NCBI GenBank assembly: GCA_045648425.1
Contig: JAZRNV010000020.1
Location: forward strand, 1-9,242
Reading direction: 5' to 3'
From: RGIG2206 sp045648425
GTDB taxonomy: Bacteria > Bacillota > Clostridia > Oscillospirales > Acutalibacteraceae
Length of the DNA stretch: 9,242 nt
Positions 1-7,262 of this stretch are shown here, in pieces; positions within the stretch are counted from its first letter, which is position 1; every line of letters begins with the position of its first letter. The position numbers were made by a program, and so were the translations under genes. The notes under the pieces are model-generated. The model worked only from the letters and a program-made list of their open reading frames with translations, made no database searches and was not told the DNA's origin.

Positions 1-107
1 TCTCAGAGCTTATGAAGGATTTTGACTTTAAGCCCTCCACAAGCATTGAGGAAGGTTTGGGCAAATTTGCCAAGTGGTACAAGAGCTATTATAAGGTAGA
101 AGAATAA
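1..107 (+). CDS. NAD-dependent epimerase/dehydratase family protein, C-terminal end (partial)
   Basis: Only the last 34 sense codons are in the window, read from base 3 to the TAA at 105-107; the start lies off the left edge. The visible tail contains DFDFKPSTSIEEGLGKFAKW followed by YKSYY. This matches the usual C-terminus of extended short-chain dehydrogenases such as UDP-glucuronate 4-epimerase or CapI-like proteins (family pattern D-FGFKP-TSL-EGL-KF--WY--YY). Such enzymes interconvert nucleotide sugars for capsule or cell-surface polysaccharide. The catalytic SDR motifs (GxxGxxG, YxxxK) are outside the window, so the exact substrate cannot be judged. The gene faces hemZ convergently and is followed by a strong hairpin terminator. 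The family call rests on the tail alone. Confidence 0.7.
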   Translation, partial: SELMKDFDFKPSTSIEEGLGKFAKWYKSYYKVEE

Positions 108-125
108 AACACAAAGCATATAACC

Positions 126-169
126 AAAAAGAACACTTTCAGATTTTTCAATCTGAAAGTGTTCTTTTT
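126..169. terminator. Bidirectional intrinsic terminator between convergent genes
   Basis: A perfect 19-bp inverted repeat (126-144 with 151-169) encloses a 6-nt loop TTTTCA. The outer five pairs are A on the left and T on the right, so either transcript ends in a hairpin followed by a U-run. It lies 18 bp after the epimerase-like stop and 11 bp beyond the hemZ stop, so it probably ends both the plus-strand gene and the long minus-strand operon. Confidence 0.9.
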
Positions 170-180
170 AATTTATGTTG

Positions 181-1638
181 TTATTTTGTTTCAAACCACT
201 TTTTTATGCCGTCCTTGCGTCTTAAAATTTCATCAAAGCCGGAATTATATTCGTAAGGATACTTATAGTTAAAAATACGCTCGATGGTGTTTTCGCCTTT
301 TTTCAGCTTGGTTACACCCGAGGCACCGCAAGCCAAAACAGTATGGGTTTCATCCATCATAAAAATGTTGTAAAGGCACTCAAAGCCGGGCTTGGCATAG
401 CCGGTGTTTTCGTGGTTGCCCACCGTCTTTGACTGACGATAGAGGTAATAGGGGATGTAGATGGGGTGTAGGCGCTCGGCCGTCATGTTTAGCATTTGAC
501 CTGCGGCACGGGCCTGTAAAGCGTCGGGCATTTCACCCGAAGCTGTCAGCCGCGATGATCGCTTCATTGACAGGGTATGAACGGTGATGCTTTCGGGGTC
601 AAGGGCCAGCACGCCGTCAAGGGTGCGGCTGAAGGAATCGACATCATCACCAGGTAGCCCTGCAATCAAATCCATATTGATGTTGTCCATTCCGCACCGA
701 CGGGCCAGATTAAAGGCATCGATTGCCTCTTGGGCTGAGTGTCTGCGGCCGATGTTTTTAAGCACCTCATCGTTGAGAGTTTGAGGATTAATGGATATTC
801 GTGTGGCGCCCCCTGCCTTGATGGCCTGCAGCTTTTCGGCGGTTATTGTGTCGGGGCGGCCTGCCTCTACGGTATATTCTGCGGCAGAGTCAAGGTCAAA
901 ATTACGGCCGACGGCATCCATCAGTAATGCAAGCTGTTGGGCTGACAGGGTTGTAGGGGTGCCGCCACCAACATATATGGTAGAAAGCTTAAGCCCCAAA
1001 TCTTTGGCGATGGCTCCGGTTGCCTCAAGCTCCTTGCACAGCAGGGTGACATACTCATCCATAAGCACCATAGAATGCTCAACAGAGTGACTTACAAAGG
1101 AGCAATAGCTGCATCGGCTGGGGCAAAAGGGAATGGCAAAATACAAGCTGAAATTGTCGGTTCGGGAGGATGCAATAATTTTTTCTTCATTTTTGGATGC
1201 GGCCGCACAAAGCTCAATTTTTTCGGGGGTGCAAAGCAGCTTTTCGGCAAAGAATTTTTCTGCCTCAGTTGCACCCATTGAGTCAGTGAGGCGCCTCATA
1301 AGCTTGCCGGGGCGAACTCCCGTCAAAATTCCCCAGCCGGGGCGGATGCTTGTATATTCGCACAAAATATCAAAAAGCAGCACCGCCAGCAATCTTTCAC
1401 ATTCGGCGGTGTCTGCGGCTTGGCAGTTGGCTTCACTGCGCCTGACAAAGCTGCCTGCAAAAAACTCCGTCTCAAGGAGGGCTTGGTCGCCCTTTTGGGT
1501 CAAACGGGCAATGACCTGCATCTCTTCCCCGAGGGGTTGAGGCAGGTCACAGACGGTAATTTTTTCGAAAGGAAAAAACAAGCGGCAGATGTTTTCCAAC
1601 TCATATTTAAAGGTATTGTTAATCGTACAAAGTACCAT
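181..1638 (-). CDS. hemZ: Radical SAM coproporphyrinogen dehydrogenase HemZ-type protein
   Basis: A 485-aa cytosolic radical S-adenosylmethionine protein of the oxygen-independent coproporphyrinogen III oxidase superfamily, HemZ branch. The N-terminal part (about 1-160) is HemZ-specific and carries WGILTGVRPGKL at 102-113. The radical SAM core follows, with the cluster motif CPSRCSYC (C172, C176, C179; CX3CX2C), and YVGGGTPTTL at 222-231. The C-terminal stretch with GYAKPGFECLYNIF is also typical of HemZ. Length is normal for the family. The ATG at 1638 is preceded by AAGGATGG and lies inside the 3' end of the MBL gene (20-bp overlap), so translation is probably coupled. It is the last gene of the operon. 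Family members are assigned to decarboxylation of coproporphyrinogen III to protoporphyrinogen IX. No other haem gene is visible here, so the physiological substrate remains uncertain. Confidence 0.9.
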   Translation of the reverse strand: MVLCTINNTFKYELENICRLFFPFEKITVCDLPQPLGEEMQVIARLTQKGDQALLETEFFAGSFVRRSEANCQAADTAECERLLAVLLFDILCEYTSIRPGWGILTGVRPGKLMRRLTDSMGATEAEKFFAEKLLCTPEKIELCAAASKNEEKIIASSRTDNFSLYFAIPFCPSRCSYCSFVSHSVEHSMVLMDEYVTLLCKELEATGAIAKDLGLKLSTIYVGGGTPTTLSAQQLALLMDAVGRNFDLDSAAEYTVEAGRPDTITAEKLQAIKAGGATRISINPQTLNDEVLKNIGRRHSAQEAIDAFNLARRCGMDNINMDLIAGLPGDDVDSFSRTLDGVLALDPESITVHTLSMKRSSRLTASGEMPDALQARAAGQMLNMTAERLHPIYIPYYLYRQSKTVGNHENTGYAKPGFECLYNIFMMDETHTVLACGASGVTKLKKGENTIERIFNYKYPYEYNSGFDEILRRKDGIKKWFETK

Positions 1639-2269
1639 TTTTAGCCATCCTTATGTATGGATTAGTGTCTTTCTCCCTTTTTACGGTGGAGGCGGGGCCG
1701 TGACCGGAGCAGAGGGCAAGATTTTCGTCAAGCTCGCAAAGAGACAGCAGGGATGCGGCCATTTTGTCCACGTCACCCGTAGGAAAATCCACGCGGCCCA
1801 TCCCTCCTGCAAAGAGGGTGTCTCCGCTAAACAGGACCCCTTCGCCCAAAAAGCAAACGCTGCCTTGGCTGTGACCGGGAGTGTGAATAACCCTTAGCTT
1901 GTCGCCTCCGATATCAATAATATCTCCATCAGAAAGCAAAAGGTCGGCCTCGCCAACCTCCTGAGATGGGAAAAGATAGGATGAGACGTGGTAAAACAAG
2001 CTGTCATCGGGATTTTTGAGCCCACACTCATCATCTGTATGAATGGCGATTTTTGCTCCCGTCAAACGCCTGAGAGGCACCGCTGCCAGCAAATGGTCGC
2101 TGTGGCGGTGAGTGAGCAGTATGTATTTAAGACGCCCACCTAAATCGGCGGCGCAATTATACCCCTCGGTACCCTCATAGCCGGGGTCAATGACGGCACA
2201 ATCTCCGTTTTGACCGTAAATTATATAAGTGTTGCAGCAAAAATCATTAAAAAAGGATTTGTAATTCAA
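1619..2269 (-). CDS. Metallo-beta-lactamase-fold hydrolase (glyoxalase II-like, YqgX-type)
   Basis: A 216-aa cytosolic metallohydrolase. The zinc motif THRHSDHL gives H54, H56, D58 and H59. Further ligands are H133 in HTPGHSQGS, D150 in LFSGDTLF and H190 in CSGHGPAST, so all seven canonical positions of a binuclear MBL-fold site are present. The C-terminal REKDTNPYIR also fits the small YqgX/GloB-like group. The family includes hydroxyacylglutathione hydrolases and other thioesterases; the substrate cannot be read from sequence. The start is TTG at 2269-2267, with AAGGTGAT 5-6 bases upstream and MNYKSFFNDFCCNTYI as the expected N-terminus. The ribosome site overlaps the TGA of dtd, and the 3' end overlaps hemZ by 20 bp. 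This position between dtd and hemZ recurs in clostridial genomes (from memory). Confidence 0.9.
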   Translation of the reverse strand: MNYKSFFNDFCCNTYIIYGQNGDCAVIDPGYEGTEGYNCAADLGGRLKYILLTHRHSDHLLAAVPLRRLTGAKIAIHTDDECGLKNPDDSLFYHVSSYLFPSQEVGEADLLLSDGDIIDIGGDKLRVIHTPGHSQGSVCFLGEGVLFSGDTLFAGGMGRVDFPTGDVDKMAASLLSLCELDENLALCSGHGPASTVKREKDTNPYIRMAKNGTLYD

Positions 2270-2273
2270 GATA

Positions 2274-2729
2274 TCACCTTTTTACAATTTCATCAGAATC
2301 AAGGATTATTGTGACGGGGCCGTCGTTTAAAAGCTCAACCTGCATATCAGCACCAAAAACGCCCTTTTCTGTCTTTATACCAAGAGCTTCTGTCTGTGAG
2401 CAAAAATACTCATACAGACGGTTGGCCTTTTGGGGCTCGCAGGCACCTGTAAAAGAGGGGCGGTTGCCCTTGCGGCAATCGGCATAAAGGGTAAACTGAG
2501 AAACAATAAGCAGTTGACCGCCGACATCCCCGATGCTTTGGTTCATCTTTTGGTCGGCATCTTCGAAAACGCGCATAGCCACAAGCTTTTGCGCCAGCTT
2601 TTCGCATACAAATTCGTCATCGTCGGGAGCAACGCCAAGCAGCACCAAGAAGCCCTGCCCGATACTGCCCACGCAGGATGCATCCACCGTGACGGATGCT
2701 TTTTTAACACGCTGAATTACAAGCCGCAT
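2274..2729 (-). CDS. dtd: D-aminoacyl-tRNA deacylase
   Basis: A 151-aa cytosolic proofreading enzyme that hydrolyses D-aminoacyl-tRNA (for example D-Tyr-tRNA), recycling the tRNA and keeping D-residues out of proteins. Both family signatures are intact: SQFTLYAD at 77-84 and NDGPVTI at 135-141, whose Gly-Pro forms the cross-subunit chiral selectivity loop in DTD dimers. The N-terminus MRLVIQRVKKASVTVD and the length are typical. The ATG at 2727-2729 shares one base with the relA stop (TAATG on the minus strand), and a short GGTGA lies 4 bases upstream, so translation is probably coupled to relA. The relA-dtd pairing is also found in Bacillus subtilis and is a well-known conserved neighbourhood. 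Confidence 0.96.
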   Translation of the reverse strand: MRLVIQRVKKASVTVDASCVGSIGQGFLVLLGVAPDDDEFVCEKLAQKLVAMRVFEDADQKMNQSIGDVGGQLLIVSQFTLYADCRKGNRPSFTGACEPQKANRLYEYFCSQTEALGIKTEKGVFGADMQVELLNDGPVTIILDSDEIVKR

Positions 2730-4903
2730 TAAATCACCGGCCTTTCTACTGACAATACACCGTTGATGGCAGACAGCTTGGCAATAACCGATTTAAGATG
2801 CTCAACACCTTCAACACAGACGGTCAGGTCGATGGCGGCGTTGCCATCCTTGAGCTGGCGAGCTGACAGAGCGGTCATTTTAATGCGCATATTCAGCACG
2901 GCGGTGGATACATCAACCAAGATGCCATCTCGGTCAATGGCGTGCACCTGCAAGGACGCACAGAAGGATTTAGAGCGAGTGACCGACCAATGGGCAGGAA
3001 TCCATCTGCCCGGCTCGTCGTCCAGCTCAATAATTTTGGGCACATTGGTGCAGTCGCGCTTGTGAATTGAAACGCCGTGACCACGGGTGATAAAGCCGAT
3101 AATATCGTCGCCGGGAAGGGGAGAGCAGCAGCGTGACAGCTTAACAAGGCAGTTATCGATGCCTTCAACCACAACGCCGTCGGGAGAGGCCGACTCGTTA
3201 TCCTGAGAAACGATGGCAGATAAATCCTTTTGCTGTTTTTGGCGGAATCGGTCTTTGATAGAAGGCACCAAATTTGAGAATATCAAGCCGCCGTAACCGA
3301 TTTTAGCATAAAAATCGTCGGCGTTGGCGCATTGATACCTTTCGGCCAGGTCGGCAATAAGGGAGTCATAATCCTCTTGAGATATACGAATGTTGGCCTG
3401 CCGCAGAGCTCTTTCTACCTCGGCCTTGCCCGTTTCAATATTTTCTGCACGGCGCTCTTTTTTAAACCAGCTGCGTATTTTGCTTCTTGCTTCGCTGGTT
3501 TTTACAATCTTCAGCCAGTCACGGCTGGGGCCGCGGTCGGCCTGCGAGGTGGTGATAATTTCAATAACATCACCCGTGACAATCTGATAATCAAGGGGAA
3601 CGATGCGGCCGTCAACCTTGGCGCCCACCATACGGTTGCCAACCGCAGAGTGAATGGCATAGGCAAAGTCGATTACGTTGCTGCCCACAGGCAAGCTGAT
3701 AACATCTCCCTTGGGGGTAACGCCAAAAACATCCTCAGGTGCCAAATCGGTTTTAATGGTCTGCACAATTTCGCCCACGTCATCGGCATCGTTTTGGGAT
3801 TCAAGCAGCTGGCGAATCCAGGCCAGGCGCTCTTCAAAGCGTTCATCCGAGCCGCTGATGCCCGACTTATACTTCCAATGGGCGGCAATTCCGTATTCGG
3901 CCGTGTGGTGCATATCCCAGGTGCGAATTTGCACCTCAAAGGGGAGGCCTTGGCGGCCTATAACAGTGGTGTGCAGGGATTGATAAAGGTTAGATTTTGG
4001 GGTAGAGATATAGTCTTTAAATCGGCCGGGGATGGGTCTGAACATCTCGTGCACAAGACCCAGCACGTTGTAGCAATCGGTAACGGTGTTGACTATAACG
4101 CGCAAGGCGTAAACATCGTATATTTCTTCAAATTCTTTGTTTTGCATATACATTTTTCGGTATATGCCGTGTATAGATTTAATTCGTCCCTCAATAGTAA
4201 GGTTGGGTATAGAGTCACCCAATCGCTCGTTAATGCGGTCTTTAATGCTTTCAAGGAAGGTGTCGCGATGCTCTCGGTTGGCCTCAAGCTGCTCTTCGAT
4301 TTCTTTATAGGCGATAGGGTCAAGAAATGAAATAGCCAAATCCTCAAGCTCTTCCTTAACGGCGCGGATTCCCAAACGATGGGCAATAGGGGCATAAATT
4401 TCGATGGTTTCGAGGGATTTTTCAAGCTGCTTTGCGGTTGTTTGGGCCTTCATTGTGCGCATATTGTGCAGGCGGTCGGCCAGCTTTATAATAATAACTC
4501 TTATGTCGGCCGCCATGGCAATAAGCATTTTGCGTATATTTTCGGCCTGCTGTTCTTCTCTTGAAGCGGTGTCGATTTTGCCCAGCTTGGTTACGCCTTC
4601 AACAAGCAGAGCGACGTTTTCACCAAATTGGCGCTTGATATCCTCAGCGGTGATGGATGTGTCCTCAACGGCGTCGTGCAAAAGGGCGGCCTCCACCGAT
4701 TCACTGTCCATACCCAAAGATATAACGATCTCTGCCACCTTGAGAGGATGCCAAAAATACTCCTCACCCGAAAGGCGAAGCTGACCCTCGTGAGCGGCGC
4801 GAGAGATGTCATAGGCCTTTTGAATGGCGGCGGTATCATAGGTGCCGCCTTGCTTTTTCATTGCTTTTAGCAAAATTTCCATTCCGTTGTCAAGATTTTG
4901 CAT
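2729..4903 (-). CDS. relA: Bifunctional (p)ppGpp synthetase/hydrolase (RelA/SpoT homologue, Rel)
   Basis: A 724-aa long RSH protein that makes and degrades the stringent-response alarmones ppGpp and pppGpp. The hydrolase HD domain is intact, with H52, HDAVED at 76-81 and ADRLHN at 142-147. The synthetase domain (about 235-345) contains RFKD at 294-297, PKSNLYQSLHT and EVQIRT. The RXKD form, rather than EXDD, is typical of bifunctional Rel/SpoT and not of synthetase-only RelA. A TGS domain follows (about 390-450), then a Cys-rich ribosome-contact segment (C592, C593, H614, C618), and a C-terminal ACT domain (about 648-722). The start ATG has AAAGGAG nine bases upstream. The gene follows recJ by 21 bp and overlaps dtd by one base. 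It is the sole RSH in view and probably acts at the ribosome. Confidence 0.96.
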   Translation of the reverse strand: MQNLDNGMEILLKAMKKQGGTYDTAAIQKAYDISRAAHEGQLRLSGEEYFWHPLKVAEIVISLGMDSESVEAALLHDAVEDTSITAEDIKRQFGENVALLVEGVTKLGKIDTASREEQQAENIRKMLIAMAADIRVIIIKLADRLHNMRTMKAQTTAKQLEKSLETIEIYAPIAHRLGIRAVKEELEDLAISFLDPIAYKEIEEQLEANREHRDTFLESIKDRINERLGDSIPNLTIEGRIKSIHGIYRKMYMQNKEFEEIYDVYALRVIVNTVTDCYNVLGLVHEMFRPIPGRFKDYISTPKSNLYQSLHTTVIGRQGLPFEVQIRTWDMHHTAEYGIAAHWKYKSGISGSDERFEERLAWIRQLLESQNDADDVGEIVQTIKTDLAPEDVFGVTPKGDVISLPVGSNVIDFAYAIHSAVGNRMVGAKVDGRIVPLDYQIVTGDVIEIITTSQADRGPSRDWLKIVKTSEARSKIRSWFKKERRAENIETGKAEVERALRQANIRISQEDYDSLIADLAERYQCANADDFYAKIGYGGLIFSNLVPSIKDRFRQKQQKDLSAIVSQDNESASPDGVVVEGIDNCLVKLSRCCSPLPGDDIIGFITRGHGVSIHKRDCTNVPKIIELDDEPGRWIPAHWSVTRSKSFCASLQVHAIDRDGILVDVSTAVLNMRIKMTALSARQLKDGNAAIDLTVCVEGVEHLKSVIAKLSAINGVLSVERPVI

Positions 4904-4924
4904 ATACCGTCGCTCCTTTCTAAA

Positions 4925-6925
4925 TTAAAGATGATTAATTCGTCTGTAAAGTGCTGAGTTTTCCAGTTGCATTTTGCCCTCAATGGGGTTGAGAGCAAGC
5001 TGCAGGTCGTTGCCATCGGCTCGGCAAGAAAGAATGCCCAGCTCTTTAAGCACCTCAACGGCGCTTCTTGCGGCAAAATAGCCCAAAGAGCATTGCATTG
5101 CCAAGGCCTCATCGTTGCCCGAAAATCCGCATTGCGCGGCGCGGTAAACCTTTATAACATCCTCACGGGTGAGGGTGGCGCCGTCAATAGCTTCGTTTCG
5201 CATAAGGCGCTCAAAAAGGCGCATTTCATAAAGGGTTTGCTCTTCATCAACCGATGAGGGGCGAATACCCTTTACCGTTATGGTCACTTGCTCGTGACCC
5301 ATATATTCTGAAATTTCGGCGTTAACAGCCAAATCAACAACATCGCCCTTGCGATAACCTAATTTTTCGGCCGAGCAGCCAAAAAGCATAACATTGGCAA
5401 CGCTGCCGTCACGGCTGATTTCAAGGCGCAGATGATTTCCGTTGCCCACGGGCATAATGCGGTCAATGCGCATACCGAACAGGCCAAAGACAGGGAGGGG
5501 ATTGCCCACACCGAAGGGGGCTAACGCATCCACCGAGCGAACCATGGCCGGAGTAAAAGCGCTGGGGCGCAGCTTGCAGTCAACAGTAAGCAGGTCAAAG
5601 GGCAAATCACCGTATTTTTGAGCGGCATAGCAATTAATTTCTTCTCTGAATCGGTCAACCATATCCATACTCAGAGAAACACCGGCTGCTTGAGCGTGAC
5701 CGCCAAAACGAGTGAGCAGGTGGGCGCAAGAGGCAATGGCATCGTAAAGAGAAAACTCGCCCAAGCTGCGAGCAGAGCCCACGGCAAGGCCGTCTTCATC
5801 CGACAAAACGATGGCAGGGCGGCCGTAGCGGTTGCAGATTCGGGATGCAACAATGCCAATAACACCGTGATGCCAGCCCTTGCCGCACACCACGATAACT
5901 CGGTCATATTGCATATTTTTTTCTTCGATAAGCTTGATGGCTTGCTCTGAAATATCCCGTTCAAGCTGTTGGCGCAGGGCATTGGCATCGTTAATTTGCT
6001 GTGCCAGCTCCATTGCGGCCTCGGGGTCTTGCTCCATCAGCAGGCGAACGGCGCGCAAGCAGCTGCCAACGCGGCCCGCGGCGTTAAGCCGAGGAGCAAT
6101 GCCATAGCTGACGGTGGAGGCAGAGGTGCCTTTTTTACGCAAAGAGGCCACGTCCAGCACCGCAGAGATGCCGAGACGCGAATCGATATTTTCAATGCCT
6201 TGCTTAACAATCAGTCGGTTTTCGCCCGTAAGCTTCATAACGTCGGCAATGGTGCCAATGGCAGCCAGGTCGACATAGTCGGTCATTTCTTCACCGCTGA
6301 CCCCTTCTAAAGCACAAACCAGCTTAAAGGCAACGCCTGCGCCTGCATACTCCTTAAAGGGGCTGGGGCAGTCATCCCGATGGGGATCAACCACCGCAAC
6401 TGCATTGGGCAGATCTCCTTGGGGCAGATGGTGGTCGGTGATAACGGTGTCAATGCCCAAAGAGTTTGCGTGGGCAATCTCTTTAACGGCGGTTATGCCG
6501 TTGTCGACGGTGATGATAAGGTTAACGCCCTCTTGTGCCATTTGGTCAACGGCACCAATGCTGATGCCGTAGCCCTCGGCCCGTTCGGGCACCTTGTATG
6601 TAATTTTTGCACCCCTGCTTTTAAGATAGGTGTAGACGATGGCGGTGGAGGTTACTCCGTCGGCATCATAGTCGCCGTAAACGCAAATGCTTTCACCCTT
6701 TTCAAGGGCGCTGTTAATGCGGTCACATGCCTTGTCCATATCTACAAGGTCGAAGGGGTCGCCCAGCTGCTCACCGCCCGACAAGAATTCTTCTACTTCG
6801 AAAGGGTCGCAAAATCCTCGTGAAACAAGTATAAGCGACACCAGAGCATCAATATCACACTCTTCAGCAAGTTCTTGGGCAAGCGCCTTGTCGTAGGATG
6901 CGACAAGCCATCTTTTTCTGCTCAA
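4925..6925 (-). CDS. recJ: Single-stranded-DNA-specific exonuclease RecJ
   Basis: A 666-aa DHH-family 5'-3' exonuclease acting in recombination and mismatch/base repair. Positions below use the TTG start at 6925. Motif I is YGDYDADGVTS (D85, D87, D89), then VDNG near 140-143, DHH at 164-166, DPHRDD at 180-185 and GAGVAFKL at 195-202; together these make the two-metal site. The DHHA1 part has GWHHGVIGIVASR (350-362) and GGHAQAAG (408-415), and PFGVGNPLPVF (470-480) leads into the OB-fold. Residues about 573-666 form the C-terminal extension seen in Firmicute RecJ. A longer reading from GTG at 6976 is unlikely because it would place coding sequence over the -10 box. The TTG has GGAGTGA five bases upstream and gives MSRKRWLVAS. 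It is the first gene of the operon. Confidence 0.95.
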   Translation of the reverse strand: MSRKRWLVASYDKALAQELAEECDIDALVSLILVSRGFCDPFEVEEFLSGGEQLGDPFDLVDMDKACDRINSALEKGESICVYGDYDADGVTSTAIVYTYLKSRGAKITYKVPERAEGYGISIGAVDQMAQEGVNLIITVDNGITAVKEIAHANSLGIDTVITDHHLPQGDLPNAVAVVDPHRDDCPSPFKEYAGAGVAFKLVCALEGVSGEEMTDYVDLAAIGTIADVMKLTGENRLIVKQGIENIDSRLGISAVLDVASLRKKGTSASTVSYGIAPRLNAAGRVGSCLRAVRLLMEQDPEAAMELAQQINDANALRQQLERDISEQAIKLIEEKNMQYDRVIVVCGKGWHHGVIGIVASRICNRYGRPAIVLSDEDGLAVGSARSLGEFSLYDAIASCAHLLTRFGGHAQAAGVSLSMDMVDRFREEINCYAAQKYGDLPFDLLTVDCKLRPSAFTPAMVRSVDALAPFGVGNPLPVFGLFGMRIDRIMPVGNGNHLRLEISRDGSVANVMLFGCSAEKLGYRKGDVVDLAVNAEISEYMGHEQVTITVKGIRPSSVDEEQTLYEMRLFERLMRNEAIDGATLTREDVIKVYRAAQCGFSGNDEALAMQCSLGYFAARSAVEVLKELGILSCRADGNDLQLALNPIEGKMQLENSALYRRINHL

Positions 6926-6937
6926 TAATATCACTCC
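6926..6937 (-). promoter_or_regulatory. Ribosome binding site that fixes the recJ TTG start
   Basis: On the minus strand GGAGTGA (6937-6931) is separated by TATTA from the TTG at 6925. No other in-frame start codon in the 17 codons upstream has a comparable site. This decides for the 666-aa RecJ over the 683-aa reading, which would begin inside the promoter. Confidence 0.8.
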
Positions 6938-6964
6938 GAAAAAATAGTTATAATTATAAAAATA

Positions 6965-6993
6965 ATTATACCACACCTAAGCCGCAAGGGCAA
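6965..6993 (-). promoter_or_regulatory. Promoter of the recJ-relA-dtd-MBL-hemZ operon
   Basis: On the minus strand a -35 box TTGCCC (6993-6988) is followed by exactly 17 bases and a perfect TATAAT (6970-6965). The bases before the -10 are TGG, giving an extended -10 (TGnTATAAT). Transcription would start near 6957, leaving a leader of roughly 30 nt before recJ. This is a vegetative sigma-A type promoter. No other clear promoter is seen within the tightly packed operon, so the five genes are probably co-transcribed. Confidence 0.8.
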
Positions 6994-7039
6994 TAATTAT
7001 TTGCACCAAATAAAAAAGGCCCCCTTGTCTCCCTCTGTC

Positions 7040-7107
7040 GGGCGAGCAATGCTCGCCCCTACGATGTTGATTGAAGTCTTCTACGTAGGGGCGACCATTG
7101 GTCGCCC
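7040..7107. repeat. REP/MITE-like palindromic element with 24-nt inverted arms
   Basis: Arm 1 is 7040-7063 and arm 2 is 7084-7107, separated by 20 bases. Each arm contains its own near-perfect hairpin: 7040-7048 pairs with 7050-7058, and 7089-7097 pairs with 7099-7107, each a 9-bp stem around one base. The arms are reverse complements of each other at 22 of 24 positions, and the two differences fall on bases paired within each hairpin, so each local stem is kept. Similar GTAGGGGCGACC-type palindromes are, from memory, widespread in gut Clostridia; copy number here cannot be checked. No transposase is present. Confidence 0.75.
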
Positions 7108-7118
7108 GTTTGGACCGT

Positions 7119-7194
7119 CAACTGTTATAAATAGATACACCGAACTTTGTCGCTTTTGTGAATGGAATTGGTCGTGTGTGTTTGATATAATTTA
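7119..7194 (+). repeat. Conserved promoter repeat, copy A (core only)
   Basis: This stretch matches the promoter part of the two full spacers downstream, from the CAACTGTTATAAATAG-like start through the 14-base block GAATTGGTCGTGTG (7165-7178) to the TATAAT and following T/A. Unlike copies B and C, it has no upstream terminator or gene-tail part and no downstream AGGAGG leader. Similarity starts about 11 bases after the palindromic element ends. Confidence 0.85.
7183..7191 (+). promoter_or_regulatory. Extended -10 promoter, copy A, for the 142-aa membrane protein gene
   Basis: TGA then TATAAT at 7186-7191 forms an extended -10. At 17-bp spacing the -35 position holds only TGGAAT, a poor match to TTGACA. 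The sequence around -15 to -70 is nevertheless conserved in all three copies, so the extended -10 plus an upstream protein-binding site may replace a normal -35. The latter is inference. Confidence 0.7.
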
Positions 7195-7262
7195 ATTGCA
7201 AGGATAATACGACGAGAGGCCGAACAAAACAACATAAACATAGATAAAGTGAAGTGAGATTA

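Larger units (their letters stand above)
6926..7262. other. Divergent intergenic region between recJ and the accessory genes
   Basis: This 337-base stretch has no convincing gene. It holds, in order, the recJ ribosome site and promoter, an unassigned pyrimidine-rich stretch (7010-7039), a palindromic inverted-repeat element (7040-7107), and a plus-strand promoter core repeated twice more downstream (7119-7194). It ends in a leader of about 70 nt without a strong Shine-Dalgarno. Short open frames across the palindromes would encode VGATIGRPFG-like peptides, which I read as translations of the repeat. Confidence 0.7.

Noticed and set aside
3332..4330. A 332-codon plus-strand open frame opposite relA
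   Set aside because: It lies entirely antisense to the well-supported relA gene, starts at TTG without a ribosome site, and its translation shows no recognisable motif. It is a by-product of relA codon usage.
6380..6823. A 147-codon plus-strand open frame opposite recJ
   Set aside because: It is antisense to the catalytic DHH region of recJ, and its Gly/Asn/Val-rich composition mirrors recJ codons read backwards.
6926..6976. Longer recJ reading starting at GTG 6976
   Set aside because: It would add 17 Tyr/Asn-rich residues encoded by the -10 box and leader. The TTG at 6925 has a proper GGAGTGA site and gives the expected N-terminus.
7001..7195. A 64-codon open frame containing VGATIGRPFG
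   Set aside because: It is the translation of the palindromic repeat element and promoter copy A, with no ribosome site.
7205..7213. TAATACGAC, resembling the start of a phage T7 promoter
   Set aside because: Only nine bases match and the essential downstream part (TCACTATAG) is absent; no phage genes are nearby.
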